Below, in pieces: positions 12,226 to 12,905 of a stretch of 12,905 nt of DNA. A program made the position numbers and the translations under genes. The notes below the pieces were generated by a model that had not been told where the DNA came from, searched no databases, and saw only the letters and a program-made list of their open reading frames with translations. How positions within the stretch are numbered: the first letter of the stretch is position 1; the number at the start of each line of letters is the position of its first letter. The stretch comes from Burkholderiales bacterium (GTDB taxonomy: Bacteria; Pseudomonadota; Gammaproteobacteria; Burkholderiales; Burkholderiaceae_C), in contig CANBSV010000078.1 of NCBI GenBank assembly GCA_947372225.1, positions 1 through 12,905 of the forward strand. Reading direction: 5' to 3'.

Positions 12226-12905
12226 ATGCCAAAATCAACAGATAAATTAAAAATGTACATTATTTTTAATGAATGCATTTCGGCGTTGCGAGAGGGAAAT
12301 TATAATTTGGCTTCCCAGCACCTTTCGAGAATTAATTGCCCGCCAGAGATGAGTTCTGCTGTAGCTCTTTATATGGCGCTTAAAAGGAAAATAGAAGTTG
12401 CTGCGAAACCACAATCTCCTGTTGGGCATTCAATTTTAGAAAAATTACCGAGAGATAAAAATAATAAAGTAAATGATATTTCATTTGTGATTGTTACGCC
12501 AACTCGAAATTCCGCAAAGTATATTTCAGAAACAATCTCATCGGTATTTTCTCAAAAAGGCGACTTCAAAATCTATTATCATGTACAGGATTCGGGATCA
12601 ACTGATTGCACGCAGAATATCTTAAAAGATAGAGAAAATATCATATCAAGGTTCGCGTCACCGACTCGCGTGGAGTTTTCTTGGGCATCCGAATCAGACA
12701 CTGGGATGTACGAAGGTATTGGGCGGGGTTTTCGACACATTTTTGATAGGCATTCAGAAATTAACCCGCATAGCACAATAATGTGCTGGATTAATTCAGA
12801 TGACCTCTTTCCTATCAATTCATTGAGGACTGCAGCGTCATTCTTTCGTGAGCATCAGGAAATAAATTGGATAACCGGCTTAGGGGCATTGATTAATGAG
12901 GCGGG
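12226..12905 (+). CDS. GT2-family glycosyltransferase, 5' part (runs off the window)
   Basis: An open frame from ATG 12226 to the window end gives 226 residues with no stop. Residues 1 to about 80 are helical and TPR-like (ECISALREGNYNLASQHL). The GT-A domain starts at residue 84 with DISFVIVTPTRNSAKYISET, followed by the strand-loop HVQDSGSTD (about 119-127), which binds the nucleotide. SWASESDTGMYEGIGRGF and MCWINSDDLFP follow, with NSDD at 190-193 as the metal-binding DxD-like motif. These match GT2 enzymes of the WcaA-like group acting on surface polysaccharides. An internal ATG at 12253 is an alternative start; neither has a strong Shine-Dalgarno. The base composition and A/T-ending codons differ sharply from all genes upstream, indicating recent transfer. 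Confidence 0.88.
   Translation, partial: MPKSTDKLKMYIIFNECISALREGNYNLASQHLSRINCPPEMSSAVALYMALKRKIEVAAKPQSPVGHSILEKLPRDKNNKVNDISFVIVTPTRNSAKYISETISSVFSQKGDFKIYYHVQDSGSTDCTQNILKDRENIISRFASPTRVEFSWASESDTGMYEGIGRGFRHIFDRHSEINPHSTIMCWINSDDLFPINSLRTAASFFREHQEINWITGLGALINEA

Overview
The window is a GC-rich, tightly packed, all-plus-strand operon for making and exporting a surface polysaccharide by the ABC-transporter-dependent (Kps / group 2-3 capsule) route. Codon use, the KpsE/KpsM/KpsT sequences and a BioF-like gene of the WcbT/RkpG type suggest a betaproteobacterium of the order Burkholderiales. That placement is inference; there is no rRNA or marker gene here. Almost every junction uses a 4-bp ATGA overlap (or TGATG), so the genes look translationally coupled.

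Layout. At 1-61 is the tail of an upstream gene. At 58-1377 is an alpha-oxoamine synthase (PLP enzyme, WcbT/RkpG-like), followed by an intrusive VapB-VapC toxin-antitoxin pair (1429-2069). Next comes the export module: kpsE (from a TTG at 2131), kpsM (3282-4082) and kpsT (4079-4750). A GT4 glycosyltransferase follows (4747-6252). Then come two large coiled-coil proteins: a 615-aa protein with two similar C-terminal modules, and a 929-aa protein with an FkbM-like methyltransferase fold joined to twelve exact 42-residue tandem repeats. A sulfotransferase-like protein (10915-11892) ends the GC-rich operon. A transitional stretch (11893-12225) contains no gene I can identify. After about 12.1 kb the DNA becomes strikingly AT-rich and carries the first part of a GT2 glycosyltransferase that runs off the window.

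How it may work together. KpsM/KpsT pump the glycan across the inner membrane and KpsE links them to the periplasmic/outer-membrane exporter. The GT4 enzyme adds sugars. The oxoamine synthase may supply a lipid-like or acyl part, as proposed for RkpA/RkpG and WcbR/WcbT loci. The sulfotransferase-like protein may decorate the chain.

The most interesting idea is that the methyltransferase-like plus giant coiled-coil protein is a WbdD-like chain-length ruler or terminator, whose length can change in 42-residue steps by repeat expansion. A recent 252-bp internal duplication is visible in the DNA. This is a hypothesis built on domain order and context. No tRNA, rRNA, CRISPR array or intact insertion sequence was seen.
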